In this document: one piece after another, positions 33,623 through 43,438 of the stretch
Layout of the letters: every line of letters begins with the position of its first letter
How positions within the stretch are numbered: position 1 is the first letter of the stretch
Assembly: GCA_012034595.1 (NCBI GenBank)
Contig: JAAUPE010000026.1
Location: 1-59,185 of the forward strand
Source: Calothrix sp. CSU_2_0
GTDB lineage: Bacteria > Cyanobacteriota > Cyanobacteriia > Cyanobacteriales > Nostocaceae
Length of the DNA: 59,185 nt
Direction of reading: 5' to 3'
Program-made: the position numbers and the translations under genes
Notes under the pieces: model-generated
What the model saw: only the letters and a program-made list of their open reading frames with translations
Database searches by the model: none
What the model was told of the DNA's origin: nothing

Positions 33623-33883
33623 ATGGTATTGAAAGCATGGTGGAAAAATAATAGTGAAGAATGGATACTACAGTTGCGAAACTTGATGATTAGCCATTGT
33701 CAAATAGGGAAAGATTGGCAATTTAGTAGCTATGATTGGGAATTGATCCAAAATTATTGGTATGCCAATAATCTATTAATATATTGCTTACATAATAGTT
33801 GTTATGAAACCTCGAGTTTCCAGCAATTGATTGAGAAAAATTTGCTAATGCCCTCAAATACTAGCGAAAACCTGCTTGAATAA
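33623..33883 (+). CDS. Stand-alone NACHT C-terminal helical domain-like protein
   Basis: 86 aa. The pattern HCQIGKDWQFSSYDWELIQN then YWYANNLLIYCLHNSCYETS resembles the helical domain that ends many cyanobacterial NACHT NTPases (usual form: DWQFS, YYxANxLLxxCL, CYVS). Here it stands alone: no NACHT P-loop or effector domain lies in the gene-free flanks. It could be the last fragment of a lost NACHT gene or a small regulator. No ribosome binding site is evident. Confidence 0.6.
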   Translation: MVLKAWWKNNSEEWILQLRNLMISHCQIGKDWQFSSYDWELIQNYWYANNLLIYCLHNSCYETSSFQQLIEKNLLMPSNTSENLLE

Positions 33884-34718
33884 TTTAAACACAAAATTCA
33901 CCTAACTATCTATCCTATAAACGGCTCAAAACTTGACTTAAATAATACCCTTATAGCTCTTATTTACTAATCTATGGAATCAAGGGAAGGTATCCGGTTC
34001 AGACTTATGCTACCATTTGGGTAAAAAAGGAGTAACTTCTGTAAGTACGCTGTATACCTAACACTTCATTCCGTTTCATACTCTACGGGAAACAAAGTTA
34101 TGCAATGATAAAGTTCGGTTGAATCAAGCAGATAGACTTACACATAATATCTTTTGAACTTTTTCAGTAATAATATTTTTTCAAGCTACGATATCTTTGC
34201 ATAGAATAGTTATCGATAAGTACTGCATACTCTTTTAGATAAGTCAGCAAAAAGATGAGATCGAGTCAGATTGTCACTTAGAAACACAAATTTAATAACT
34301 TGCAATTCTGATTTAACTATAGGAATCTGGTTTGATTTCTGAATAAGTTTTTCGACTTTAAGGCTACTCTATAAGCTCTTGAGTTTCAGGATATATCCAC
34401 AACTTAAATAGGAGTCTGATAAAATAGTGCGTTACTAAAAAGTTACTAAAAAAATTCTTAAAAAGTGGAATACTTAGTGTATTTCACGTTGACTTTTATA
34501 TAAAAATATATCTAACAAAGCTATTGCAGTTTAATCATAAATATTTGCTATAAGAAAATAAAAATATACATGAACGTAAACATGTTCATAAACCTTATAA
34601 CAAACGGCAACGAATAATACTGGTAATTAAGGAAAAGAAAGCAGAAGTCAATATTTACTCAATTAGAAATCAGATAACTGCACAAAATTAGTCCTTATTA
34701 ATTTACCAGGAAATAGTA
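33884..34718. other. AT-rich gene-free region
   Basis: About 835 bases of low-GC DNA in which I see no gene, RNA or repeat that I can support. Confidence 0.6.
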
Positions 34719-35069
34719 ATGAAAGTAAATCATAGCCGCAAAGCTTATCCAGTGTTGAATATCTTTGATAAAGCATCTTCCCAAGCAAAGATATCACAGG
34801 CAAGAGGAAAGTCATTTTGGACTCCAGCCAATACTATCTTTGTTGGTAGTTCTTTAGTCATTCTATTAGCTTCAAGCACAGTAATATTTACAGAGATTTT
34901 TTCTTCCTTCTCCCCATCATTATTTTTATCAACATTTATCGATGGCTCTCAAGAAAATTATCATCCAACATCGCTACCTTGGATTAGAGATGAATCAGAT
35001 TGCTTACATCGTGGTCGAACTTGGAATCAAGGGGAATGTTGGGATAAAGAACACAGTTCAATGTTTTAA
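34719..35069 (+). CDS. Small single-membrane-helix protein with Cys/Trp C-terminus
   Basis: 116 aa. Basic N-terminus, membrane helix (TIFVGSSLVILLASSTVIF, about residues 40-60), then an outside tail ending SDCLHRGRTWNQGECWD, with two Cys likely to form a disulfide or bind a ligand. Not recognised, but the tail has the look of a conserved cyanobacterial motif. It stands alone between gene-poor DNA. Confidence 0.65.
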   Translation: MKVNHSRKAYPVLNIFDKASSQAKISQARGKSFWTPANTIFVGSSLVILLASSTVIFTEIFSSFSPSLFLSTFIDGSQENYHPTSLPWIRDESDCLHRGRTWNQGECWDKEHSSMF

Positions 35070-35213
35070 ATATATTTGATTAAGTCATTTTTTGGTAAAG
35101 AAAAAGTATGAATTTGTCTCGTACAAAGTTGAAGATAGTAAGAGTTTCAGCTATTAGACTTGGGTATTTAATATCTCGATTCAATAACATCACATTGCTG
35201 AATATTCATTTAT

Positions 35214-35636
35214 TCACAGCCATTGTCCACCACGGAAACGCGATCGCACAAAAATAATTCTCATCAGGGTTTGTGAAGCAATAAATACAGCTAACCACAC
35301 AGCAGTATAGTGAAGTAAAAATTTCTCTAGTGGTAATTCCTTGGGTATTGCTGGTAAACCGATTAGTTTTACCCCACACAAAACGAATAGCATTTCCCAA
35401 ATTCCGGCAAAAAGCTGATATACTGCTGGCCAGTCTCGATCCCAGCGATATTTTTGGATGCGATCGTAGACTACATCCCAAATAATGCCAAAAATCGCCA
35501 CATAGCCAATCACCCCAAAATAAATCGCTTTATCAGAATCTGGAGCAGTTAGGACAAACGGTAAAGTGACTAATAAGCCAACTGTAGCGAGTAATAATAA
35601 ACGGGTTTGCCAGCGTCCAAATAATGTCGGAGTCAT
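35214..35636 (-). CDS. Conserved cyanobacterial membrane protein
   Basis: 140 aa with three or four membrane helices (LLLLATVGLLVTLPFVL; IYFGVIGYVAIFGIIW; LFAGIWEMLFVLCGVKLI; LHYTAVWLAVFIASQTL). A loop YDRIQKYRWDRDWPAVYQL and the C-terminal RSRFRGGQWL are characteristic of a cyanobacterial hypothetical family I recognise only by pattern. Function unknown. Confidence 0.8.
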   Translation of the reverse strand: MTPTLFGRWQTRLLLLATVGLLVTLPFVLTAPDSDKAIYFGVIGYVAIFGIIWDVVYDRIQKYRWDRDWPAVYQLFAGIWEMLFVLCGVKLIGLPAIPKELPLEKFLLHYTAVWLAVFIASQTLMRIIFVRSRFRGGQWL

Positions 35637-35770
35637 AATTTTAGTTATAAATTACAAATTAAAGTTAATATAAGCCCGTATAACCAAAATTTCAGCAAAA
35701 TCTTAGCAATTTCTGCAATAGTTTGACTCAATTATTTATAATTTTTTAATTCGGGATGGAAGATTGAACT

Positions 35771-36475
35771 TTAACCCAACAGGTCTAAAATCCCTTGCCA
35801 ATTAACCACATTCTCTAATAAAGTTTGATAACCCAAAATATTAGGGTGTAAACCATCTTCAGAAATGCGATCGCACAACCATTTTTCTCCTTGCTGCATC
35901 CACATCTGAAAAATATCCAGATAGGGTATTCCCCGCTCAACACATGCTAAACGTGTAGCTTCTTTGTATTTATACTGCTCTGCATGGTTATAATACAAAC
36001 AGTCAGCAAACGGCATTTTACGCTCATTTACAGGAACCATCCCCACAAATAGCACTGGACACAACTGCTGTGCTTGTTCGAGTAATACCTCAATCTCCGC
36101 TTCAAATCGAGAAAACTCTGTATAATTTTTCCCATCTATTTTGCCGACACGGGAAGAATCATTTACCCCTACCGAAAGAATAATCAAGTCGGGAACGCGG
36201 TTTCGCAACTCACCACGGTGACGAAATTCCGTTTCGAGACGCTGTTGCACTTGCATTGTGCGATCGCCCCTGACACCCAAATTATAAACCACATGACCGG
36301 GACTATCTGGCAACATCCACAGACGACGCAATCTTTCTACCCAGCCACCGCCATCCGGGTCCCCAAAGCCATATATTAAACTATCACCTAATGCGACTAT
36401 CTTTTTTGGTTGAGTTTGCGTTGGTGTCGATCTAAGGGATAGTTGCATTGAGGAAGTGGTTAAAAAAGTTTGCAT
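35771..36475 (-). CDS. GDSL/SGNH-type lipase or acylhydrolase
   Basis: 234 aa. SGNH blocks: GDSLIYGFG (nucleophile Ser), GVRGD (Gly), SVGVND (Asn) and DGLHPN (Asp and His). Relatives cleave acyl or acetyl esters from lipids, sugars or cell-wall material. No signal peptide is obvious, so it is probably cytoplasmic. The start may instead be the Met at residue 10 (MQLSLRS). Confidence 0.9.
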   Translation of the reverse strand: MQTFLTTSSMQLSLRSTPTQTQPKKIVALGDSLIYGFGDPDGGGWVERLRRLWMLPDSPGHVVYNLGVRGDRTMQVQQRLETEFRHRGELRNRVPDLIILSVGVNDSSRVGKIDGKNYTEFSRFEAEIEVLLEQAQQLCPVLFVGMVPVNERKMPFADCLYYNHAEQYKYKEATRLACVERGIPYLDIFQMWMQQGEKWLCDRISEDGLHPNILGYQTLLENVVNWQGILDLLG

Positions 36476-36845
36476 TTTAAAACAGTTTATCTTGTTATCT
36501 CTTCAAGATTCTATACATTTCTACACCATTAATTGAAATTTTTTCAAAAATAAGCTCTGATTAACCCTTTCCGACTTAGAGCGCATTCAAGTTGTAGATG
36601 CTGCGATCGCTTTGCCAATATTAAACGGTGTGAGATTGTTATCAATTTATTTTTAGGTTTTTATCAGGATTTTATGGGGTTTTTATGCGATCGCAATTTT
36701 TACTTACACTTTTATTTAAGTAAATTCCGGTAATAAGTCGAATGATTTTATGAATAATTAATAACCATCGATTATTGCTTAATGTATATGTGTTGAATCT
36801 TCAACAGAAATTTGTAAATATTGAAGACGTTCCACCGGAACGTCT

Positions 36846-36926
36846 CTACCAAAATCCAAAATCCAAAATCCAAAATCCAAAATCCAAAATCCAAAATCCA
36901 AAATCCAAAATCCAAAATCCAAAATC
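36846..36926. repeat. CCAAAAT heptanucleotide tandem repeat
   Basis: About eleven head-to-tail copies of CCAAAAT, ending at the stop codon of the SDR gene, next to a GAAGACGTTCC / GGAACGTCTC palindrome at 36823-36847. A typical short tandemly repeated repeat (STRR) of filamentous cyanobacteria. Confidence 0.9.
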
Positions 36927-37663
36927 TAGAAAGCTCCAGCGCTAGGCATTAGGGTTAATTCGTCTACGACTGCTTGCTGTGGTAGCAGTGCTATGTAGAG
37001 AATTGATTGAGCGACAATTTCGGGAGTGAGCATTTTTGAGCGATCGAAATTAGCATTAACAGTGTCCGTATCCCATAATTCGGTGTTAACAGAACCCGGA
37101 CAGAGTGCGGTGACGCGAATACCGTGCGATCGCTCTTCTTGTGCGAGGGTTTGCGACAGTGCCATTAAACCAGCTTTGCTAACGCAATATGCACCCCAAT
37201 TGGAAAAAGCTTGTTTGCCTGCAATGGAGACGACATTAATAATTGTACCTGTGCTACGTTCCCGCATTCCAGGTAAAATCCCCATCATGCACTGAAATAC
37301 TCCAGTCAAATTTAAGTCGATTACACGCTGCCAGTCAGCTAAAGGTGTGTCACTCAAATTGCCTGTATATGCCATTCCCGCATTATTTACGAGAATATCG
37401 ATCGCACCGAAATCCTGGGCGATCGCTTGCATTTTTGCTTTTACTTCGCCAACATTCCCTAAATCCACAGGGTAAATTTTGGCTTTGGCTCCAGCATGTT
37501 GTACTGCTTCTGCCACTGCCGACAACTTATCATGCGATCGGCTCACAAGGGCAACATCAATGCCAGCTTTCGCAAATTCTAAAGCTGTAGCTTTGCCAAT
37601 ACCGCTACTAGCTCCAGTAATTAAAGCACGTCGTTTTTGCTCAATCAAAATCCTTTCTCCCAT
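36926..37663 (-). CDS. Short-chain dehydrogenase/reductase of the alkane locus
   Basis: 245 aa from the ATG at 37663 (the frame extends upstream to 37732, but MGERILIEQKRRALITG is the natural start). Rossmann motif TGASSGIG, NNAG, catalytic Ser in NVVSIAG and YxxxK in YCVSK, all intact. Substrate unknown. This SDR is regularly found after accA-aar-ado in cyanobacteria, so a role around fatty aldehyde or lipid metabolism is plausible but unproven. Confidence 0.9.
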   Translation of the reverse strand: MGERILIEQKRRALITGASSGIGKATALEFAKAGIDVALVSRSHDKLSAVAEAVQHAGAKAKIYPVDLGNVGEVKAKMQAIAQDFGAIDILVNNAGMAYTGNLSDTPLADWQRVIDLNLTGVFQCMMGILPGMRERSTGTIINVVSIAGKQAFSNWGAYCVSKAGLMALSQTLAQEERSHGIRVTALCPGSVNTELWDTDTVNANFDRSKMLTPEIVAQSILYIALLPQQAVVDELTLMPSAGAF

Positions 37664-37732
37664 TTTCCGGAAACCCCAAACACATCGCCATTCAATGCCT
37701 GTTTCATTAATAGGGTGGGACAAATTAAACAA

Positions 37733-38226
37733 ATGTGAAATTTAACTAGAATTAGTCTCAATCCCTGCTATGCTTCGTACCTAAGAAATCAATATTTTCG
37801 AGTTATCACTTTCTAACTAAAAGTGTTCTAACTAAAATTACTTAAATCTCTCAATTACAAAAAAAACCCACATCCATTGAGATAAAATTCCAGAAAAAAT
37901 TAAAAATATTATGGGGGCTTGGGGTAGCCTTCAACGCAACGATTGCTGCTAAATTCCATAAAAAACGAATGTGCTAAGGATGCAAAGCATTTATGTTTGT
38001 CAAATTTTTGTTTGTGGGAGGTCAAGATATCACTCCATACCAGCGATGAAATATGCTTACTGATAGCCGCCAACAGCTAGAAGCTTTTACATCCCAAAAA
38101 TGCAAAATGCCTATAGCAGTTAAATTGTCCAAAATTTTGTGTTAAAAACTTTGTTAACAATCATTAACGTGCCGTAGGCAATTATAGCATTGAGAACGTT
38201 TGAAAATTAATTGATTTTCCGTTACA
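37733..38226. other. Intergenic region between SDR and accA
   Basis: About 490 bases with no gene that I can support. It separates the SDR from accA, so the SDR probably has its own promoter here. Confidence 0.5.
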
Positions 38227-39207
38227 TCAAGCAGATGCTTCAGTAAAAACGCCAATTTTACGGAATTTTTCGTATCGCAATTGACGGCGTTGTGGAGGGG
38301 TGAGTTGGTTAAGTTCCTCTAAATTATCTAACAAGGCAGTCTTGAGCAACGTTGCTGCTTTGAGAGGGTCAGAATGCGCTCCTCCAACGGGTTCGGAGAG
38401 AATGTGGTCGATAATCCCCAAATTTTTCAAGTCATGGGAAGTCATTTTTAGCACAGCTGCGGCTTGGGGAGATTTGCTAGCATCTTTCCATAAAATAGCT
38501 GCACAGGCTTCCGGAGTGATGACGGTGTAAACAGAATGTTCAAACATCATCACTTTGTCACCAACACCAATACCCAAAGCACCACCCGAACCACCTTCAC
38601 CAATTACGGTGCAGATAATCGGGACATCCAAGCTGAACATTTCGCGAAGATTATATGCGATCGCTTCTCCCGCACCTTGACGTTCAGCTACCACCGTCGG
38701 CAAAGCCCCAGGGGTATCAATAAAAGTTAAAATGGGCATCCCAAACTTATTGGCATGTTCCATCAATCGCATCGCTTTACGATAGCCTCCTGGGGTTGCC
38801 ATGCCAAAATTACGAGCGATATTATCTTTTGTATCACGCCCTTTTTGATGACCCAACATGACCACAGGTTGTCCAGCCAAACGAGCGACACCACCAATTA
38901 AAGCCGGATCGTCAGAACCGCATCTGTCACCATGCAACTCCATCCATTCATCACTGATGGCTTGGATGTAGTCTAAAGTACTAGGACGACGCGGATGACG
39001 GGCAACTTGCAATCGCTGTGAAGGGGATAAACTACCAAAAATTTCCTCGCGTAGTTGCGTAGCCCGCGCTTCAAGTTGACGAATTTGACCGGAAACATCG
39101 ACCCCATTTTCTTCCGCAAGCATTCGTATTTGGTCGATTCGAGTATTTAATTCCGCGAGAGGCTTTTCAAAATCCAACAGTAGCGGTTTGCGCTCAGTAG
39201 TTGCCAT
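38227..39207 (-). CDS. accA: Acetyl-CoA carboxylase carboxyltransferase subunit alpha
   Basis: 326 aa, full length. With AccD it transfers CO2 from carboxybiotin to acetyl-CoA, the first step of fatty acid synthesis that feeds the alkane pathway. Begins with the usual [15 protein letters not shown] coiled coil, then [22 protein letters not shown], and the oxyanion-type [12 protein letters not shown] motif. Located directly downstream of aar with a repeat-filled spacer, the conserved order in cyanobacteria. Confidence 0.97.
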   Translation of the reverse strand: MATTERKPLLLDFEKPLAELNTRIDQIRMLAEENGVDVSGQIRQLEARATQLREEIFGSLSPSQRLQVARHPRRPSTLDYIQAISDEWMELHGDRCGSDDPALIGGVARLAGQPVVMLGHQKGRDTKDNIARNFGMATPGGYRKAMRLMEHANKFGMPILTFIDTPGALPTVVAERQGAGEAIAYNLREMFSLDVPIICTVIGEGGSGGALGIGVGDKVMMFEHSVYTVITPEACAAILWKDASKSPQAAAVLKMTSHDLKNLGIIDHILSEPVGGAHSDPLKAATLLKTALLDNLEELNQLTPPQRRQLRYEKFRKIGVFTEASA

Positions 39208-39209
39208 TT

Positions 39210-39451
39210 TTAGAAGTTAGGAGTTTAGGGATGAGGAGTTAGGAATTAAGAATTAGGAGTGAGGAATTAAAAGTTAAGAATTAGAATTTGAGAATTAAGT
39301 AGAGACGACCAGGTGGGTCATATCTAAAGAAATTATGGAGTATTGAGTTACTTTGTTATTAATTAATTAATAACTCCTAACTCCTAACTCACAACTCCTA
39401 ACTCCTAACTCCCAACTCCTAACTCCCAACTCCTAACTCTTAGCTCCTAAC
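39210..39451. repeat. Heptanucleotide (STRR) repeats between aar and accA
   Basis: One side is built from TTAGGAGT-type heptads, the other (39365-39450) from ACTCCTAACTCC heptads. The two halves are complementary and could fold into a long hairpin within the aar-accA spacer. Confidence 0.85.
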
Positions 39452-40474
39452 TCAGGAGACTAAAAGTGGTCGAAATCCGTGTTTTCGGGAAATCTGACCA
39501 ATAAAATTCATTTTTTCTACGGTAATCTGATTGCGACCCCAAGAAAAGTTAGTACGTAACTTCTCGAATTCTAAAAGCATCGATTCGGCGAAACAAGCAA
39601 ATAATTGACGTGCTGGAACATCCATGTTGACAATTTGCATGATTTTCCAATCTATATCCAAAGAATGCTCGACAATGCCACCATTGAGGATATGCACACC
39701 GGGATGTTGTACTTTCGTCGCCAAATTTTTGGGGTAGCCACCGTCAATCAACAGACAGGGCTGTTTGAGGGAAGAGGGGTTAATTTCCACACCTTTAGGC
39801 ATACTCGCAACCCAAACAATAATATCAGCTTCGGGTAACGCTTGTTCCAATGCCATGATTTTACCGCGTCCAAGTTCGCCTTGTAACTCCTGCAAGCGTT
39901 CTTGATTGCGGGCAATAAGCAAAAGTTCCTTGACATCGGTTTTTGCATCCAGCCAGCGACAAACCGCGCTACCGATATCACCAGTTGCACCACATACAGC
40001 CACCGTTGCTGCCGACAAGTTAATTCCTAATTGTTGGGAAGCTTGTTCGACTTGCTGGCAAATTATATATGCCGTGTGGGTATTACCTGTGGTAAAACGT
40101 TCAAATTCGAGCGTTGTATTCCGAACTTGACGCGACTGTTCTAAGTTAAAATTTTCAAAAATAATCGAGGAAAACCCACCCAAAGCGGTGATGTGAATAT
40201 CATGCTTTTGTGCATGTGCCATTGCATTCAGGATTTTCCGAGTCGCTGCTTTGATGCGTCGCGTTGCCAACATTTCTGGCAAAAAACAAGACTCGACATA
40301 TTGCCCTTCAATTTTTTGTCCGGTGACGCTAGTGACGGTAATATTATCGACGATTTGAGGGGGAGCGCTACACCAAAAATCTAAATCCTGATCGGCATAT
40401 TCAGGGTAGCCTAACTCGCGGGCTACGGATTTTGCGTGTTCTAAACTAGTCAGATGTCCGATTAGACCAAACAT
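39452..40474 (-). CDS. aar: Long-chain acyl-ACP reductase
   Basis: 340 aa, full length. Reduces fatty acyl-ACP to fatty aldehyde with NADPH, the first committed step of cyanobacterial alkane synthesis. The opening [20 protein letters not shown], the SCFLPEML segment and the nucleotide-binding [14 protein letters not shown] are diagnostic. The frame is unbroken, unlike that of the next enzyme gene (ado) immediately upstream. Spacers on both sides are filled with heptanucleotide repeats. Confidence 0.97.
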   Translation of the reverse strand: MFGLIGHLTSLEHAKSVARELGYPEYADQDLDFWCSAPPQIVDNITVTSVTGQKIEGQYVESCFLPEMLATRRIKAATRKILNAMAHAQKHDIHITALGGFSSIIFENFNLEQSRQVRNTTLEFERFTTGNTHTAYIICQQVEQASQQLGINLSAATVAVCGATGDIGSAVCRWLDAKTDVKELLLIARNQERLQELQGELGRGKIMALEQALPEADIIVWVASMPKGVEINPSSLKQPCLLIDGGYPKNLATKVQHPGVHILNGGIVEHSLDIDWKIMQIVNMDVPARQLFACFAESMLLEFEKLRTNFSWGRNQITVEKMNFIGQISRKHGFRPLLVS

Positions 40475-40509
40475 GTACTGTTATATTGGGCGTGGGTAAA
40501 ACAAAATTA

Positions 40510-40765
40510 TGAGTTATGAGTTATGGGTTATGAGTTATGAGTTATGGGTTATGAGTTATGGGTTATGAGTTATGGGCTGTGAGTCACAAGTTAGGAGTGG
40601 TGAGTTATGAGTTATGGGCTGTGAGTCACAAGTTAATTTACTTATATGAAACTTATCACTCTTAACTTCTAATTCCTAACTCCTAACTCCTAACTCCTAA
40701 CTTCTAATTCCTAACTCCTAACTCCTAACTTCTAATTCCTAACTTTTGATTCCTAGCTCCTAACT
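40510..40765. repeat. Heptanucleotide (STRR) repeats between ado and aar
   Basis: GAGTTATGGGTTAT-type heptads at 40510-40635 and ACTCCTAACTCC-type heptads at 40660-40760, again two oppositely oriented arrays that could pair partially. Together with 39210-39451 they bracket aar. Confidence 0.85.
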
Positions 40766-40770
40766 TGAGA

Positions 40771-41465
40771 TTAAGCAGCGCGAAGTCCGTGGGCAGATAG
40801 ACGCATAACGTCGCGGGTATTAAACCCAATATTACCTAGTGCTTCTCCGTATTGAATCATGAAGTCTTCGACCAAAGCTTCTTTTTCCATTGCTAAAATT
40901 TTGGCATCATCAGCAACTTGGTTGAGCATTTGCCAGACAATGGGAAGGTTTTGGCGGTTAGCTTCTTCAAGTTCAGCTTTGGATGCTTCAAAGTTTTCTT
41001 TGAGCCAAACCTCTCCAAAATTCAAATGCATGTACTCATCTTTAACAACACCTTCCGTTATTTTACGGGCAAAATCATCGGCAACGGGGATGTAAATGTT
41101 ATATGCTGCGATCGCAAAACATTCGATAATCAAGGACTGAATTAACAAACAGGTGACAATTTTCCCTGCTGCTGCTGCTACCTGAAAATTTTCGTGCAAT
41201 TTGGAGAAAAATTTGACAGCAAATGGTAGATCGGGAGTAACTTGGAGATTTTTCGCGCAAGCTTCAAAACCTTTTTTATGACGACTCTCCATCTTCGATA
41301 AACGAATTAAGTCATCCTTTGCCCCGGCAGCAGTTCGGCTAATCTAATGTAATTATCATAGGCTTCTTGTTCTCCTTCAATCACGATCGCATTAATGCGA
41401 CTGTAAGCATCTTTGTAAGTTTCGCTCTGAAAATCGATTTTTAATTCGTTTGCTAACTGCTGCAT
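40771..41465 (-). pseudogene. ado: Aldehyde-deformylating oxygenase, frame broken by a one-base deficit
   Basis: Adding one G to the GGGG at 41323-41326 gives exactly 231 aa, the canonical ADO length, from the ATG at 41465 ([15 protein letters not shown] 11 bases upstream). ADO converts fatty aldehydes to alkanes with a diiron centre. Ligands visible: E in VIEGEQEA before the break; E and H in [10 protein letters not shown] in IECFAIAA, and EYMH after it. As given, the first frame stops after LLPGQRMT and the second has no start before MESRHKK. aar is intact, and aldehyde build-up without ADO would be harmful, so a sequence error is quite possible. Confidence 0.9.
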
Positions 41466-41656
41466 AGGTTGTTTGCTCCGAGGATGTGAATTATTTGATA
41501 CAGCGCTCCGGCTAATAGCTAGTAGCCCTGAACTGATAGCTTTAATGTCCACTGTGGTTTAATTTAACTTAACAAGTCACTATGTTATAGATTAGCTTTA
41601 GCTGGTAGTTATTGCTCTAGTCACATCACAATAAACGCTTGGAAGTTATGAAAATT

Positions 41657-42484
41657 ATGTCGAAACCAAGCCGGAATCTGGAAAAAAGCGATATTTTCAG
41701 CCTGGGAATCCTTGTGCTGCTAGCGTTTATCGTCTTGCTACCCTTGATTATTGTTTTTTTGACATCATTTGCACCTTCTGGTGCAGCATCTGACACTGCA
41801 TCTCCACAAAATTGGTCGCTTATTAACTACAGTAACGCATGGGAGCGAGGTAAATTTTTACTCGCGTTCTGGAATTCGACTCTAGTAGCATTAGCAGTTA
41901 CGGCATTTCAAATTGTCACTTCGGCTTTGGCTGGTTATGCTCTGGCAAGGTTAAAGTTTCGCGGGAAGCAAGCATTGTTGTTAATAGTTCTGGCAACTTT
42001 GGTTATTCCATTTCAATTATTAGTAATTCCCATATTTTTAGTGTTGAAATGGGGAAATTTAATCAACACCTATGGAGCTTTAATTTTACCCACAGCAGTT
42101 AATGGTTTTGGGATTTTTCTATTACGGCAATTCTTTTTAACTATTCCCGTTGAGTTGGAAGAAGCTGCTGCATTAGATGGTGCCAATAGGCTGCAAATTC
42201 TCTGGAAAGTGATGCTTCCCCTAGCTCGTCCAGCTTTGGTGACATTATTTTTGTTTACTTTTATTGGTGAATGGAATGATGTTTTTAAGCCGTTAGTATT
42301 CACCACTCGACCGGAACTAAGAACTGTACAATTAGCATTAGCTGAATTTCAAGAACAATTTACTAATAATTGGTCATTAATGATGGCAGCAGTCACTATT
42401 GCGACGGTTCCTGTAATGGTATTATTTTTAATCGGACAACGCCAATTTATTCAAGGAATTGCATCTACGGGGGTTAAGAGTTAG
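41657..42484 (+). CDS. Sugar-type ABC transporter permease (MalG/CUT1-like), orphan
   Basis: 275 aa from the ATG at 41657 (MSKPSRNLEKS); upstream TTG and ATG codons are possible. Six membrane helices, and the EAA loop EEAAALDGANRLQILWKV that contacts the ATPase. The family imports oligosaccharides or related osmolytes. No partner permease, ATPase or binding protein lies nearby. Divergent from ado. Confidence 0.93.
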   Translation: MSKPSRNLEKSDIFSLGILVLLAFIVLLPLIIVFLTSFAPSGAASDTASPQNWSLINYSNAWERGKFLLAFWNSTLVALAVTAFQIVTSALAGYALARLKFRGKQALLLIVLATLVIPFQLLVIPIFLVLKWGNLINTYGALILPTAVNGFGIFLLRQFFLTIPVELEEAAALDGANRLQILWKVMLPLARPALVTLFLFTFIGEWNDVFKPLVFTTRPELRTVQLALAEFQEQFTNNWSLMMAAVTIATVPVMVLFLIGQRQFIQGIASTGVKS

Positions 42485-42574
42485 GGAAAGAGTAAATATA
42501 GGAATATATAGCAATCCTGAATCAATTTTATCATTCGTAAGGGCGGAATTACCCAAAAAGTGGCAAGCTTTATT

Positions 42575-42606
42575 CATATCCCCGACTTAAAGAAGTCGGG
42601 GATATG
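42575..42606. repeat. CATATCCCCGACTT perfect palindrome
   Basis: Fourteen-bp arms with four-base loop AAAG between two convergent genes. Lacks a T run, so probably a dispersed repeat that could also terminate both transcripts. Confidence 0.7.
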
Positions 42607-42613
42607 AAAAGAG

Positions 42614-43207
42614 TTAAGGATCGAGAGAAATACCAGAATTAGAAGTTGTATCATCATTCATATAAGCTTTACCCTTGATAACTGAATTAGTAGCTACTTC
42701 CTTTCCTAAATAAGGGCTTTCAGGATATCTTCTCCCATCAAATTTCAGTAGCCAATAGTTTGGTTTTGCTCCTCCTCCACTAGTTGAAAAAATCATATCT
42801 TGCCACCCATTAGTCTTTTTATCAGTGACAATTATTGGTTTATTAGTCACTAAAGTTTGAGATATTAACTTATAACCTCGTGCTGTTTTTTGAAAAATCA
42901 TTGTCGGACAACCACTTTTCCCGCAAACATGTTTACTAACCACATAAGCGATGATTTCAGGATTGCGATCGCCATTCAAATCAACACGATTGTAGTAATA
43001 TCTTACAGTTTTACTCACCTCACCCAATTGAGCGCGAATTGCCCGATCAATCTCAGCATCGCGCTTTGTATCGGAATTTATAGACTCTACATTCTTCATA
43101 TCAATTCCGCGAATTGAAGGGAGTGGTTCTTTGGGGGATGCGATCGCAGAAAAAATACCCGTTTGTAAAATAATTAAACTACCCATAAATAATAAAAATA
43201 CTCGCAT
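42614..43207 (-). CDS. Secreted hypothetical protein
   Basis: 197 aa. Signal peptide MRVFLLFMGSLIILQTGIFSAIASP. Mature part has NRVDLNGDRNPEIIAYVVS, an FG-GAP/calcium-loop-like strand pair, and paired Cys (VCGKSGCP). It probably folds as a small periplasmic domain. Not recognised beyond that. Confidence 0.75.
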   Translation of the reverse strand: MRVFLLFMGSLIILQTGIFSAIASPKEPLPSIRGIDMKNVESINSDTKRDAEIDRAIRAQLGEVSKTVRYYYNRVDLNGDRNPEIIAYVVSKHVCGKSGCPTMIFQKTARGYKLISQTLVTNKPIIVTDKKTNGWQDMIFSTSGGGAKPNYWLLKFDGRRYPESPYLGKEVATNSVIKGKAYMNDDTTSNSGISLDP

Positions 43208-43438
43208 TTTGGTAGACCGAATTTAGATAACGATTATGGCACAGAAAAAATTATCTGCAATTTAAACATTATTCGATCAAAATTATATATACACAGAAAA
43301 TGCTCCACCAGAGCGTCTCTATACAACCATTTATAAATTAAGATGAATAATCATCCATAAAATAAATCAGGGCAAACAACCGTTTGCCCCTACATTGATA
43401 TTTTTTATTCAAATGATATTATTTTTTTTAATCTTCCC

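Noticed and set aside
42575-42606. Classical Rho-independent terminator
   Set aside because: Perfect palindrome but no T run in either direction; listed as a repeat.
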